Shown in pieces: positions 1 through 8,360 of a stretch of 64,000 bases of DNA. Origin of the DNA: an uncultured Ignavibacteria bacterium. Lineage in GTDB: Bacteria > Bacteroidota > Ignavibacteria > Tepidaquicellales > OLB5. The notes beneath the pieces are model-generated. The model saw nothing but the letters and a program-made list of their open reading frames with translations. It was not told the origin of the DNA and did no database searches. The position numbers and the translations under genes are program-made. The stretch spans positions 353,185 to 417,184 of the forward strand of contig CALMYL010000006.1 of the NCBI GenBank assembly GCA_937873695.1. Direction: 5' to 3'. Each line of letters opens with the position of its first letter. Positions within the stretch are counted from its first letter, which is position 1.

Positions 1-393
1 AGCGAAATTCTGACTGATGTTTGGTTCACAAATGCCAATACAGGATACATTTCATCATGGTCGGGGAAGATACTTAAAACCACAAACGGCGGTATTACTT
101 TTATAGAGCCGATAGGGAGCGAAATTCCGGAAACATTTTCACTTGAACAGAATTATCCAAATCCGTTTAACCCAATAACGAAGTTTAGATTCAGCCTGCC
201 TGTTTCAGGAAATGTTATTTTGAAAATATTTGATATTTCAGGAAGGGAAGTTACAGAACTTGTAAATAAACCAATGCAACCCGGAACTTATGAAGCTGAT
301 TGGGATGCATCTGCATTTTCTAGCGGAGTATATTTTTATGTAATATCATCCGGTGATTTTACACAAACAAGGAAAATGGTGTTAACTAAATAA
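1..393 (+). CDS. T9SS-exported protein, C-terminal fragment
   Basis: The gene starts before the window; 130 codons and the TAA stop are visible. The first part carries a Ycf48/BNR-type motif (KTTNGG) like those in the propeller proteins further along. It is followed by the linker IGSEIPETFSLEQ and a complete type A T9SS sorting domain beginning NYPNPFNP and ending TRKMVLTK. That domain directs secretion through the outer membrane and is normally cleaved or anchored at the surface. The protein is probably a surface or secreted beta-propeller of unknown target. The sorting domain lacks the palindromic insertion seen in the 13.7-24.5 kb genes. Confidence 0.9.
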   Translation, partial: SEILTDVWFTNANTGYISSWSGKILKTTNGGITFIEPIGSEIPETFSLEQNYPNPFNPITKFRFSLPVSGNVILKIFDISGREVTELVNKPMQPGTYEADWDASAFSSGVYFYVISSGDFTQTRKMVLTK

Positions 394-415
394 CCAATAA
401 TAACTTTGTTATTAA

Positions 416-448
416 AAGCCACTCAATTTAGATTGAGTGGCTTTTTTT
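416..448 (+). terminator. Rho-independent terminator
   Basis: A 12-bp stem (AAGCCACTCAAT pairing with ATTGAGTGGCTT) with a TTAG loop is followed by a T run, 23 bp after the stop of the upstream T9SS gene. Confidence 0.9.
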
Positions 449-495
449 GTTAAACTTTCTGCCTTCTGGTTTGTCTTATCAATAACTAATAATTC

Positions 496-501
496 AGGAG
501 G
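496..501 (+). promoter_or_regulatory. Shine-Dalgarno AGGAGG
   Basis: Perfect AGGAGG, 5 nt before the ATG at 507. It fixes the start of the next gene and shows that this organism does use Shine-Dalgarno sequences for some genes. Confidence 0.8.
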
Positions 502-506
502 CAGAA

Positions 507-1760
507 ATGAGATCATTTAAATTCACTGTGATTTCACTTTTTATTGTTTATTCATGCTTAAACACGGTATTTTTTTCGCAGCAGTATCCGCCGGTATACA
601 TGACACTGACTTCGCATAATGAGGATAATTCTCAATGGACTACTTTCAGTTTTTACAAATCCAAAAGGGATCTGCTGGTTCAATTGGCGAATACTGTGCA
701 GTTAAAAGGCGCAGCGTGGAGCTTTCAGTCTGACTGGAAATTCCTTCTGGGTGTTATGATGTTTGATACAGGCAGCGTTGTTGCAAATACAAACGGCAAG
801 AACCTGATCAAATGGATGGTTGAAGATAAAGGTGTATTCTGCGACCCGCACTCTCATGAAGCAAACGGATATAATTATGCTGATGTTGCTTACCTTCATC
901 AGCAGTTAGGCATAACACCTACCAAAGTTGTCGGCGGCTTTCTTTACGATACTGTCATTAACGGGAATAATTGGGAAGAACTGGAAGATGGCCAGTTTGG
1001 CAGAATGTATCCTTCATATTTCTGGCAGCCTGATATTTTATGGGGTGGCGGCACGCCGCTGCATGTCAACGACCCTAACCCGCTTGGGGCATGGAAACCC
1101 AAGAGCATGGCTGATTTTTATTCGCATGATTCAACGAAACATCTTTTACTGCTTGGACATGGATGTGAAAACCATATAGAAGATACTTCCAATATTCATT
1201 ACAATACAGAGATAATCAGGAATTTGATATACCAGCTGAACAGCGGAGCTTTACCGGCAACAGGCTTTTATCCGGCGTTTTCAATCTTCAATGTCGGTGA
1301 CCTCAATTCCGGCAGGGTAATAAAAATTTCGCAATTCATTGATTCAGTGAATTCGCTCACTACAGGAGGAAGGGTTCAGTGGAAGTCATTATCCGAAATC
1401 TACAACATTTGGAATTCATCATTCAATAAAAAGCCGTATTATGTAATGTGCGAAGATATCCCTTTGGCGGTAGAACAGATCAGCACTGAAGTCCCAATTG
1501 GATATTCTTTGCTGCAGAACTATCCAAACCCGTTTAACCCTGTTACAAAATTCAAATTCAGCATTCCCGTTTCGGGGAATGTTGTACTTAAAATATTTGA
1601 CGCAGCCGGCAGGGAAACTGCGGAGCTTATAAATCATTTTTTGCCGGCAGGTATATATGAAGTAGATTGGGATGCTACGTTATTTTCGAGTGGGATTTAT
1701 TTCTATTCGCTTTATGCAAATGATTTTGTTCAGACCCGAAAAATGGTACTTGTAAAGTGA
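507..1760 (+). CDS. T9SS-exported protein with possible deacetylase-like catalytic domain
   Basis: 417 residues. A signal peptide spans about residues 1-25 (hydrophobic FTVISLFIVYSCL). The middle part, about residues 28-320, is not a beta-propeller. It contains an SHNED stretch (36-40) and DPHSHE (113-118), which weakly recall the Asp and His-x-x-His metal sites of NodB-type polysaccharide deacetylases; I cannot confirm that fold. A T9SS sorting domain starts at NYPNPFNP near residue 338 and ends TRKMVLVK. The gene stands alone between two terminators and has an ideal Shine-Dalgarno. It is secreted or surface exposed; a carbohydrate-active role is only a guess. Confidence 0.8.
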   Translation: MRSFKFTVISLFIVYSCLNTVFFSQQYPPVYMTLTSHNEDNSQWTTFSFYKSKRDLLVQLANTVQLKGAAWSFQSDWKFLLGVMMFDTGSVVANTNGKNLIKWMVEDKGVFCDPHSHEANGYNYADVAYLHQQLGITPTKVVGGFLYDTVINGNNWEELEDGQFGRMYPSYFWQPDILWGGGTPLHVNDPNPLGAWKPKSMADFYSHDSTKHLLLLGHGCENHIEDTSNIHYNTEIIRNLIYQLNSGALPATGFYPAFSIFNVGDLNSGRVIKISQFIDSVNSLTTGGRVQWKSLSEIYNIWNSSFNKKPYYVMCEDIPLAVEQISTEVPIGYSLLQNYPNPFNPVTKFKFSIPVSGNVVLKIFDAAGRETAELINHFLPAGIYEVDWDATLFSSGIYFYSLYANDFVQTRKMVLVK

Positions 1761-1783
1761 TTTAGAATCAAGCATTATATAAT

Positions 1784-1815
1784 AGCCACTCACCTAATAT
1801 GAGTGGCTTTTTTAT
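1784..1815 (+). terminator. Rho-independent terminator
   Basis: Stem AGCCACTC / GAGTGGCT with a 9-nt loop, then a T run. It lies 23 bp after the stop of the preceding gene and its stem matches the terminator at 416-448 closely. Confidence 0.85.
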
Positions 1816-1915
1816 TGAATTTAAGCCACTATTGATAACAAAGATTTATACCCTGAAAAAGCTATATGTATCAATAATATAGTTAACTATTTTTAATATG
1901 AAAGGGGGTTTAGAA

Positions 1916-3214
1916 ATGATAAAATTTCTAATTTTTTCAATAGTATTAACTTTTTCCCTTAGCATAAATTCACAAAGCTGGGTTCCGGCAGGAAATGTAA
2001 CCAGTCCCGGTACAAGACCAAGTATTAGTGTGTGCGGAATAAATTCAGCATATATTGCAGACGGAAGTCAAAACGCACCAAAGGTCTTCAGGACAACAAA
2101 TGGCGGTTTAAACTGGCTTACTGTTCCGGTTGGCGGAATTACCAATGAGATTTATTGTGTTTGGGCTATAAACGATAACCTTGCATTTGTTGGTGAAGGT
2201 TATGTAAATGGTAATGCCAATCTTTACAAAACCACAAACGCCGGTGCTAACTGGTCATCAATTTTAACAACAGGCTCAAATAACGGACATTTTACCGGAC
2301 TTGCATTTACCAAGATTAACGGCAATCTTTTTGCTTTGGCAATTGCCGAAAAAGTTTATAGAAGCTCAAATTCCGGCAACAACTGGGTTGAGCTTAGTGC
2401 CGGAGTTACAGGAGTATCAAATGCACAGAACTCTTTGATGATTGTTGATAATGATTTCTACGGCTTTGGTTTAAATAACGGCGCCGCAAGAATACGCCTT
2501 ACTACCAATAATTCCACTTCATGGACAACGCAGCAGATAAGTGTTTCAGGTAATTACACTTCCGCAATTGCATTTCATTCTAATAAATTATACGGGGTGG
2601 CTGCGACATCAACTTCATTACCTATGATATCCAGAACCACAGATGGCGGACAAACATGGAGCAGTGTTAACATTGGAAGCGGCGTTACCGGAACCTGTTA
2701 TTTGGTTTGGGTACCAGCTACGCCTGTTGTATATATTTTAGGAGAGAACGGCGGAATAAAGAGAAGCACTGATAATGGTATTTCATGGGTTACAACCCCT
2801 ACACCCGGAGTAACCAACCTGACACATTTTGATTTCCATCAGCAGGGAATGGTAGTATACGGATATGCAGTTTCATCAAACGGTAATGTAATAAAACTGG
2901 CAGATACACTGAACATTCTGACTGGTATTAATAGTAACAGTAATATCCCCGGCAATTTTTCTCTTGAGCAAAACTATCCAAATCCGTTTAACCCTTCAAC
3001 TTTGATAAAATATTCAGTTGCTGAAAACGTGTCTGTAAGGCTATCGGTATACGATGTTCTGGGAAGGGAAGTGGCTGTACCTGTAAATGAATTCAAAACT
3101 GCCGGCAGCTACGAAGTTTCATTTAATGGTGATAATCTGGGTACAGGTGTTTATTATTACAGGATTGATGCAGGAAGTTTTACGGAAACAAAAAAAATGC
3201 TTATGATCAAATAA
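1916..3214 (+). CDS. T9SS-exported Ycf48/BNR-type beta-propeller protein
   Basis: An upstream in-frame ATG exists at 1898, but the G-rich Shine-Dalgarno at 1901-1908 sits 7 nt before the ATG at 1916, and translation from there gives a clean signal peptide (MIKFLIFSIVLTFSLSINSQ). I therefore use 1916 (432 residues). The body carries about six degenerate repeats of the form R/K-T-T-N/D-x-G-x-x-W (RTTNGGLNW, KTTNAGANW, RTTDGGQTW and others), the mark of Ycf48/sortilin/BNR-like propeller blades. The C-terminus is a T9SS sorting domain (NYPNPFNPSTLIKYSV to TKKMLMIK). It is secreted; ligand unknown. Confidence 0.88.
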   Translation: MIKFLIFSIVLTFSLSINSQSWVPAGNVTSPGTRPSISVCGINSAYIADGSQNAPKVFRTTNGGLNWLTVPVGGITNEIYCVWAINDNLAFVGEGYVNGNANLYKTTNAGANWSSILTTGSNNGHFTGLAFTKINGNLFALAIAEKVYRSSNSGNNWVELSAGVTGVSNAQNSLMIVDNDFYGFGLNNGAARIRLTTNNSTSWTTQQISVSGNYTSAIAFHSNKLYGVAATSTSLPMISRTTDGGQTWSSVNIGSGVTGTCYLVWVPATPVVYILGENGGIKRSTDNGISWVTTPTPGVTNLTHFDFHQQGMVVYGYAVSSNGNVIKLADTLNILTGINSNSNIPGNFSLEQNYPNPFNPSTLIKYSVAENVSVRLSVYDVLGREVAVPVNEFKTAGSYEVSFNGDNLGTGVYYYRIDAGSFTETKKMLMIK

Positions 3215-3248
3215 GAAAACGAATTATAAATATAAAATTTATTCTTTT

Positions 3249-3273
3249 AAAGCGGCTAACAGCCGCTTTTTTT
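3249..3273 (+). terminator. Rho-independent terminator between convergent genes
   Basis: Stem AGCGGCT / AGCCGCT with loop AAC, preceded by an A-containing stretch and followed by seven T. It lies between the plus-strand propeller gene and the minus-strand DUF3667 gene and may serve both. Confidence 0.85.
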
Positions 3274-3287
3274 ATTCAGCGCAGTCT

Positions 3288-4094
3288 CTAAGATGCTCTT
3301 ATCGCACTCAGGAAAATTGTGCCGAATATCCATCCTGTCACAAGGATCCAGTACGAGATTGTCAGGAAGGTACTTACAATTATCGCTTTCCATAATGTTC
3401 TGTGATATACTTTCCTTATAGCCATAAAAAGGTATAATCCCGGAACAAAGTACCACCAGAAAAAAACAAAAGTCTCACCCAGCCCCTGGCAGATAACGCC
3501 AAGTAAAAAACACCACAGGGTAAATGTAAAAAAGTGCAGAGTAAATACAACATGCTCTGAATAAAAATATTTTTTCGGAAGGTAAACTATCTTAAGCATG
3601 AATGAAAATATCAGCATAATGAAAAATATGTAAAGTGTGATATTATCGTTGAACTGGTTGTTGAATTCTTCTGCATAGAGCTCATGTGATTTGCTGCCGG
3701 CATTTTCCTCTTCCAATATGAATTCCTTAAGAAAATTATCATCGCCTCCTTCTGTTACCAATGACTTGTACTGGTCGGGGTCGCCTTTTATCATAATGAA
3801 AAAAAGGATGAATGACGAAAAAAGGAACATTTTTAGCGGCGAAACATATTTTTTATGTCTTCCTGAAACATATTCATGCGTAAGGTAACCGGGTTTTAAA
3901 AACAGGTATTTTATGGATTGAAAAAAGCGGGAATCCCAGGTGAATAATTCCTCAAAAAAATGACCGATAATTGTAAATACCGATTTATCAAATGCGGCTT
4001 TGCCGCTTTGACCGCAATTATCACAATAATTGCCCTTTAGGTCAGCACCGCAATTCTGGCAAATATGCTTAATATTTTCAGTAAGCTCATTCAT
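3288..4094 (-). CDS. DUF3667 family zinc-ribbon membrane protein
   Basis: 268 residues. The N-terminus holds a zinc ribbon with two Cys pairs (CQNC at 12-15, CDNC at 24-27). Next comes the DUF3667 signature around residues 50-85 (FTWDSRFFQSIKYLFLKPGYL, then SGRHKKYVSPLKMF). About five hydrophobic segments follow, at residues 87-105, 150-170, 180-215 and 225-260, so it is an inner-membrane protein. The family is common in Bacteroidota and has no established function. It is a single gene facing the upstream propeller gene and divergent from the next one. Confidence 0.85.
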   Translation of the reverse strand: MNELTENIKHICQNCGADLKGNYCDNCGQSGKAAFDKSVFTIIGHFFEELFTWDSRFFQSIKYLFLKPGYLTHEYVSGRHKKYVSPLKMFLFSSFILFFIMIKGDPDQYKSLVTEGGDDNFLKEFILEEENAGSKSHELYAEEFNNQFNDNITLYIFFIMLIFSFMLKIVYLPKKYFYSEHVVFTLHFFTFTLWCFLLGVICQGLGETFVFFWWYFVPGLYLFMAIRKVYHRTLWKAIIVSTFLTISYWILVTGWIFGTIFLSAIRAS

Positions 4095-4219
4095 TCTGTG
4101 TAAAATACAAAGATAATTACTCTTTAAACACGGAATATTCAGTTGTTAATAATTTCTGAAATTTGCATTGTTTAGAGGGCATTATTTTGTTAAGTTTTAT
4201 TAATTTATTTCACCTTGTT

Positions 4220-6376
4220 ATGAAAAAATTAGTTTTTACTTTTCTGCTTCTATCCATCTCCACATTGAATATTTACGCCCAGCAGGGCTGGTTCTGGCAA
4301 AATCCGCTGCCGCAGGGGAATGCATTAGGAAGAGCATTTGTTTCAGGGAACAATGGATACATAATCGGGCATTTAGGGACTTTTTTGAAAACAACTAACC
4401 TTGGGTTAAACTGGATAACACAATCTAATATTCCATTTTTTGAACTCAAATCGTCACAATTTTTTGATTTGAATAACATTTATTTAGTGACAGATAATTC
4501 GTATCTGATGAAATCTTCAAATGGCGGAATTAACTGGAGCACATTACCAATCTTAACGGGTGAAACACCATACGTAAATTTTATTGATCTTCAAACAGGG
4601 TACGCTTTGACGCATTCTTCCATAAGTAATTATTCCGGTACATGGACCCTATATAAAACTACAAATGCAGGATTTAGCTGGAATTTGAATAAGAATGACA
4701 GTTCAGCTAACGTTTGGAGTTTTCATTTCCCGACATTGCATACAGGATACGCAGTAGGCAGGGTAAATTCACCTTTGAACATGGCAAAGATATTCAAAAC
4801 CACAAATGGCGGAGCAATCTGGGATTCAATTCATACAGGAATAAGAGCAGAAGCAAGAAATGTATATTTTGTGAATGATGAAACAGGTTTCATTAGTACT
4901 TATCATCCCGGATATAAATTGTACAGAACAACAAATGGTTTTCAAAGCTGGGATAGTGTTTATTCTATGAGTAACACTTGTTCTTTCTATTTTATAAACG
5001 AATATACAGGCTATGCTTATGATTCTTATACAAAGATCAAGACAACCAATTCGGGGCTAAACTGGTTTTCTGTTCAGCTGCCAACCAATGGTATTTATTT
5101 TAATGATCTCGGGACAGGTTTTGCAACCGGATATAATGGAGAGATCTTCAGAACTACAAACAATGGGCTGAACTGGAATAATTATACAAGCACAGTATAC
5201 TCAAACGGATTATTGAATGATATTTTTGCAGTCAATGAAAACATCGCTTACATTGCTTGTGATAATGGTAAAATATTAAAGACAACAAACGGAGGATTTA
5301 ACTGGCTTGTTTATACTGATTCTCAAACAGACTTTTTTAACTCAATTCATTTTTTTGATGAAAATACAGGTATAGCGGGTGTATTTCCATTGAATGCTAC
5401 TTCAAGAATAAAGAAAACCACCAATGGAGGAATTAATTGGTATTCAGCCAACATTAGCATGACTGACCAGATAACTGACATAGATTTTCCAGATAATACA
5501 ACAGGTTTTGCGGTATCCAAAGTCGGTTACTTTACACGAAGCACAGACGGAGGGGAATCATGGCAAACACCTGTTTTTATTTCTCCAATTTGGAGCGGGG
5601 ATATTAAATTCATAAATTCTAACACCGGGTTTTGGGTCGGTGAAAACATAATAAGGAAAACCACGAATTCTGGATCTAATTGGTTTGAAACTATATTTGA
5701 TTCTCTTGATGGTTTTAGCTGTATTGACTTTGTGGATTTGAACACAGGATTTGTGACTGCATTTTCTCAGCCAAATGGTAGTTATATGGGTGCTATTCTT
5801 AAAACGACAAATTCCGGGTTGAGCTGGACAAGGAAAGATTTACCAGTTAACCGAATTTATGAGATTAAAATAACAGATAATGAGGTTGTTTATGCAGTTT
5901 GTGATGGTGGTAAAATCCTGAAATCAACAAATATGGGAAACTTATGGAGTGTACATCAATCTTGTTATTCAGGTACTTTATTAACAATGGATTTTACAAA
6001 TTCTTTAACAGGTTACGCAGCTGGTTTGAACGGAACAATCATCAAAACCACAAATGGGGGTGGTGAGCCTATAGGGATTGAACCAATCAGCAATACTATA
6101 CCCAAAGAATTTAAATTATTCCAAAATTATCCAAACCCGTTTAATCCGGTAACTAAAATAAAATTTTCAATTCCCGTGAATTCTCAGTCAGATGCCGTGA
6201 ATATTCATATATACGATGTAACAGGAAGGGAGGTCAGACACTATCCGTTGGGTAATCTGAAAGCCGGTATATATAGTATAGATTTTGACGGAGAAGATTT
6301 GGCAAGCGGGGTATATTTTTATCAATTAGTAACCGGTAGTTTCTTTCAAACCAGGAAAATGGTATTGATAAAATAG
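4220..6376 (+). CDS. Large T9SS-exported Ycf48-type propeller protein
   Basis: I start at the ATG at 4220, because the protein then opens with a normal signal peptide (MKKLVFTFLLLSISTLNIYAQ); the longer frame from 4163 would put 19 odd residues in front. 718 residues. By eye there are about fourteen K/R-T-T-N-x-G-x-x-W repeats spread evenly along the protein, spaced roughly 40-55 residues, which would fit two seven-bladed propellers. The end is a T9SS sorting domain (NYPNPFNPVTKIKFSIP to TRKMVLIK). No clear Shine-Dalgarno. It is closely similar in build to the 702-residue protein at 17168-19276. Secreted or surface bound, target unknown. The 258 bp after its stop are AT-rich and I see no gene or terminator there. 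Confidence 0.88.
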   Translation: MKKLVFTFLLLSISTLNIYAQQGWFWQNPLPQGNALGRAFVSGNNGYIIGHLGTFLKTTNLGLNWITQSNIPFFELKSSQFFDLNNIYLVTDNSYLMKSSNGGINWSTLPILTGETPYVNFIDLQTGYALTHSSISNYSGTWTLYKTTNAGFSWNLNKNDSSANVWSFHFPTLHTGYAVGRVNSPLNMAKIFKTTNGGAIWDSIHTGIRAEARNVYFVNDETGFISTYHPGYKLYRTTNGFQSWDSVYSMSNTCSFYFINEYTGYAYDSYTKIKTTNSGLNWFSVQLPTNGIYFNDLGTGFATGYNGEIFRTTNNGLNWNNYTSTVYSNGLLNDIFAVNENIAYIACDNGKILKTTNGGFNWLVYTDSQTDFFNSIHFFDENTGIAGVFPLNATSRIKKTTNGGINWYSANISMTDQITDIDFPDNTTGFAVSKVGYFTRSTDGGESWQTPVFISPIWSGDIKFINSNTGFWVGENIIRKTTNSGSNWFETIFDSLDGFSCIDFVDLNTGFVTAFSQPNGSYMGAILKTTNSGLSWTRKDLPVNRIYEIKITDNEVVYAVCDGGKILKSTNMGNLWSVHQSCYSGTLLTMDFTNSLTGYAAGLNGTIIKTTNGGGEPIGIEPISNTIPKEFKLFQNYPNPFNPVTKIKFSIPVNSQSDAVNIHIYDVTGREVRHYPLGNLKAGIYSIDFDGEDLASGVYFYQLVTGSFFQTRKMVLIK

Positions 6377-6634
6377 TTGTTTAGTGACATTTTTTTAAAT
6401 TATATATCAGAATTTTTTTAGGTGCCCTTCAAATTGCTCACTTTTCCCAGATATATAGTTTATTTCTCATATTATACCGAACTTATCCCTTTTTTCACAC
6501 CTATAAATTCTTTATAATTGTGCTTACCCAGCCACCAATATATGGTTTTTTCGCCTTTTTTGAAGAAAAAGCCTATTTAAAAAAAATAAGTTTTTAACTG
6601 ATTTTTATTTGAATTAAGTTCTAAATCTATAATT

Positions 6635-7570
6635 ATGTCAATAAAAGTAAGCAATTTAACGAAATACTACGGTGACTATCTGGCCGTTGATAATATTTCG
6701 TTCGAAGCAAAAAAAGGAGAGATCCTTGGATTTCTGGGACCCAACGGTGCCGGTAAATCAACTACCATGAAAATTATCACAACATATTTGCCCCCAACAA
6801 CCGGAACAGTGGAAGTTGACGGCTATGATGTTGAAGATAAATCGCTTGAGGTAAGAAAAAAACTTGGATACCTTCCGGAGCTTAATCCGCTTTACTATGA
6901 TATGAACCCGGTTGATTATCTCGATTTTGTCGCGAAGCTTGACGGCATTCCCGATAACGAGATCAAGAAAAAACGCGAGGAAATGATAAGGGTTTGCGGT
7001 CTTGATTCAGTGCGCAAAAAAGATATCGGAACACTTTCCAAAGGTTTCAAGCAGCGCGTAGGGCTTGCGCAGGCGATGATAAACAATCCTGATGTGCTTA
7101 TACTTGATGAACCTACTTCAGGTCTTGATCCTAACCAGATCATTGAGATCAGGAATCTTATCAAAAAACTTGGCAGGGAAAAAACAGTAGTACTTTCCAC
7201 ACATATCCTTTCAGAAGTTACCGCAACGTGTAACAGGGTAATAATTATTAATAAAGGCAAAATTGTCGCAAACGGCACCCCTGAAGAACTTCAGGCAAGA
7301 TCAAAGGGACAGAGCCTTGTAACGCTTGAAGTTAAGAATAACTGCGATAAGAACGCACTTTCAGGCGCCTTAAAAGAAATACGAAATGTTAACAAGGTTG
7401 AATTTGTTAAGGATAACGGCGATTCATTCCTTTTCAACATTTACGGAGAGCATGGCGCTGACCTGAGGGAAGTAATTTCAAACAAAGTTATGCAGCAGAA
7501 AGCAACTGTACTTTCAATGCAGGCAAAACACTCATCATTAGAAGATATATTCAGGGAGTTAACAAAGTAA
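6635..7570 (+). CDS. gldA: ABC transporter ATP-binding protein, GldA-like
   Basis: 311 residues, the normal length for GldA. Walker A GPNGAGKST at 35-43, signature LSKGFKQR at 134-141, Walker B VLILDEP at 154-160, D-loop SGLD at 162-165 and switch His at 190 are all intact, so it should be an active ATPase. It is the first gene of an operon with an ABC-2 permease, a GldG-like protein and a DUF4340 protein. In Flavobacterium GldA works with GldF and GldG in gliding motility; here the same trio is present, but motility itself cannot be inferred. The ATG has no clear Shine-Dalgarno. A generic NatA/CcmA-type exporter ATPase is the alternative name. Confidence 0.88.
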   Translation: MSIKVSNLTKYYGDYLAVDNISFEAKKGEILGFLGPNGAGKSTTMKIITTYLPPTTGTVEVDGYDVEDKSLEVRKKLGYLPELNPLYYDMNPVDYLDFVAKLDGIPDNEIKKKREEMIRVCGLDSVRKKDIGTLSKGFKQRVGLAQAMINNPDVLILDEPTSGLDPNQIIEIRNLIKKLGREKTVVLSTHILSEVTATCNRVIIINKGKIVANGTPEELQARSKGQSLVTLEVKNNCDKNALSGALKEIRNVNKVEFVKDNGDSFLFNIYGEHGADLREVISNKVMQQKATVLSMQAKHSSLEDIFRELTK

Positions 7571-7574
7571 TACT

Positions 7575-8297
7575 ATGAATACACAGAATATTAAAACAAT
7601 TTTCACAAAAGAGCTTAAATCGTACTTTAATTCTCCTATTGCGTATATAGTTATGATAGTTTTCATGGCTATATCGGGATTTCTGTTCACGATGAGCTTT
7701 TTTCAGATAAATATCGCTTCAATGCGCGAATTCTTCGGAAGCTTCTTTATTCAGCTTGTACTGTTCGTGGTATTTATACCCGCAATAACAATGCGCAGCT
7801 TTTCTGAAGAGAAAAAACAGGGTACACTTGAACTGCTGCTTACCAAACCTATTACCGATATTGAGCTTATCCTGGGTAAGTACCTTTCAGCTCTTACTTT
7901 AATAGTGATCACACTTTCTCCGACTATACTATACTTCATTATCATAAAAATGATCGGTCCTATTGATTTCTGGCCGTTCTTAACCAGTCTTTTGGGTTAT
8001 ATATTGATGAGTGCATTTTTTATAGGTATCGGGGTATTTGTTTCATCGCTCACAGAAAATCAGATAATAGCATTCATAGTTAGTGTGCTTATTTGTCTGT
8101 TTTTCTTCCTGTTCGGCAAGCTGCTTATGGTCTTCCCTTCGTCAGTAGTTTCGTTCTTTGAATACCTGACGACGGATTATCACTTAAGCAATATTTCAAG
8201 AGGTGTCATTGATTCACGGGTACTTATTTATTACTTCTCAATGATATTCTTTACTATTTTTCTTACTAAAGTTTCACTTGAAAGCAGAAAGTGGTAA
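7575..8297 (+). CDS. gldF: ABC-2 type permease, GldF-like
   Basis: 240 residues with about six hydrophobic segments, starting 4 bp after the ATPase gene. The beginning (FTKELKSYFNSPIAYIVMIVF) and the stretch TMRSFSEEKKQGTLELLLTKPI around residues 75-95 are the usual marks of ABC-2 permeases of the GldF/NosY kind. It is expected to form the membrane channel for the GldA-like ATPase. The next gene, a GldG-like protein, follows after 63 bp. The spacing and order match the gldF-gldG arrangement of gliding bacteria; the substrate is unknown. Confidence 0.88.
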   Translation: MNTQNIKTIFTKELKSYFNSPIAYIVMIVFMAISGFLFTMSFFQINIASMREFFGSFFIQLVLFVVFIPAITMRSFSEEKKQGTLELLLTKPITDIELILGKYLSALTLIVITLSPTILYFIIIKMIGPIDFWPFLTSLLGYILMSAFFIGIGVFVSSLTENQIIAFIVSVLICLFFFLFGKLLMVFPSSVVSFFEYLTTDYHLSNISRGVIDSRVLIYYFSMIFFTIFLTKVSLESRKW

Positions 8298-8360
8298 TTG
8301 CCGGAGGCAATGGTATTAACAATCCAATAAAATAAATAAACAGCATTTTAATATACATAT

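Noticed and set aside
6377-6634. Possible small gene or RNA in the gap before gldA
   Set aside because: AT-rich, no frame with a start signal, no convincing hairpin.
6916-7278. 120-codon frame on the minus strand inside gldA
   Set aside because: It is a shadow of the ATPase gene; all ABC motifs are on the plus strand.
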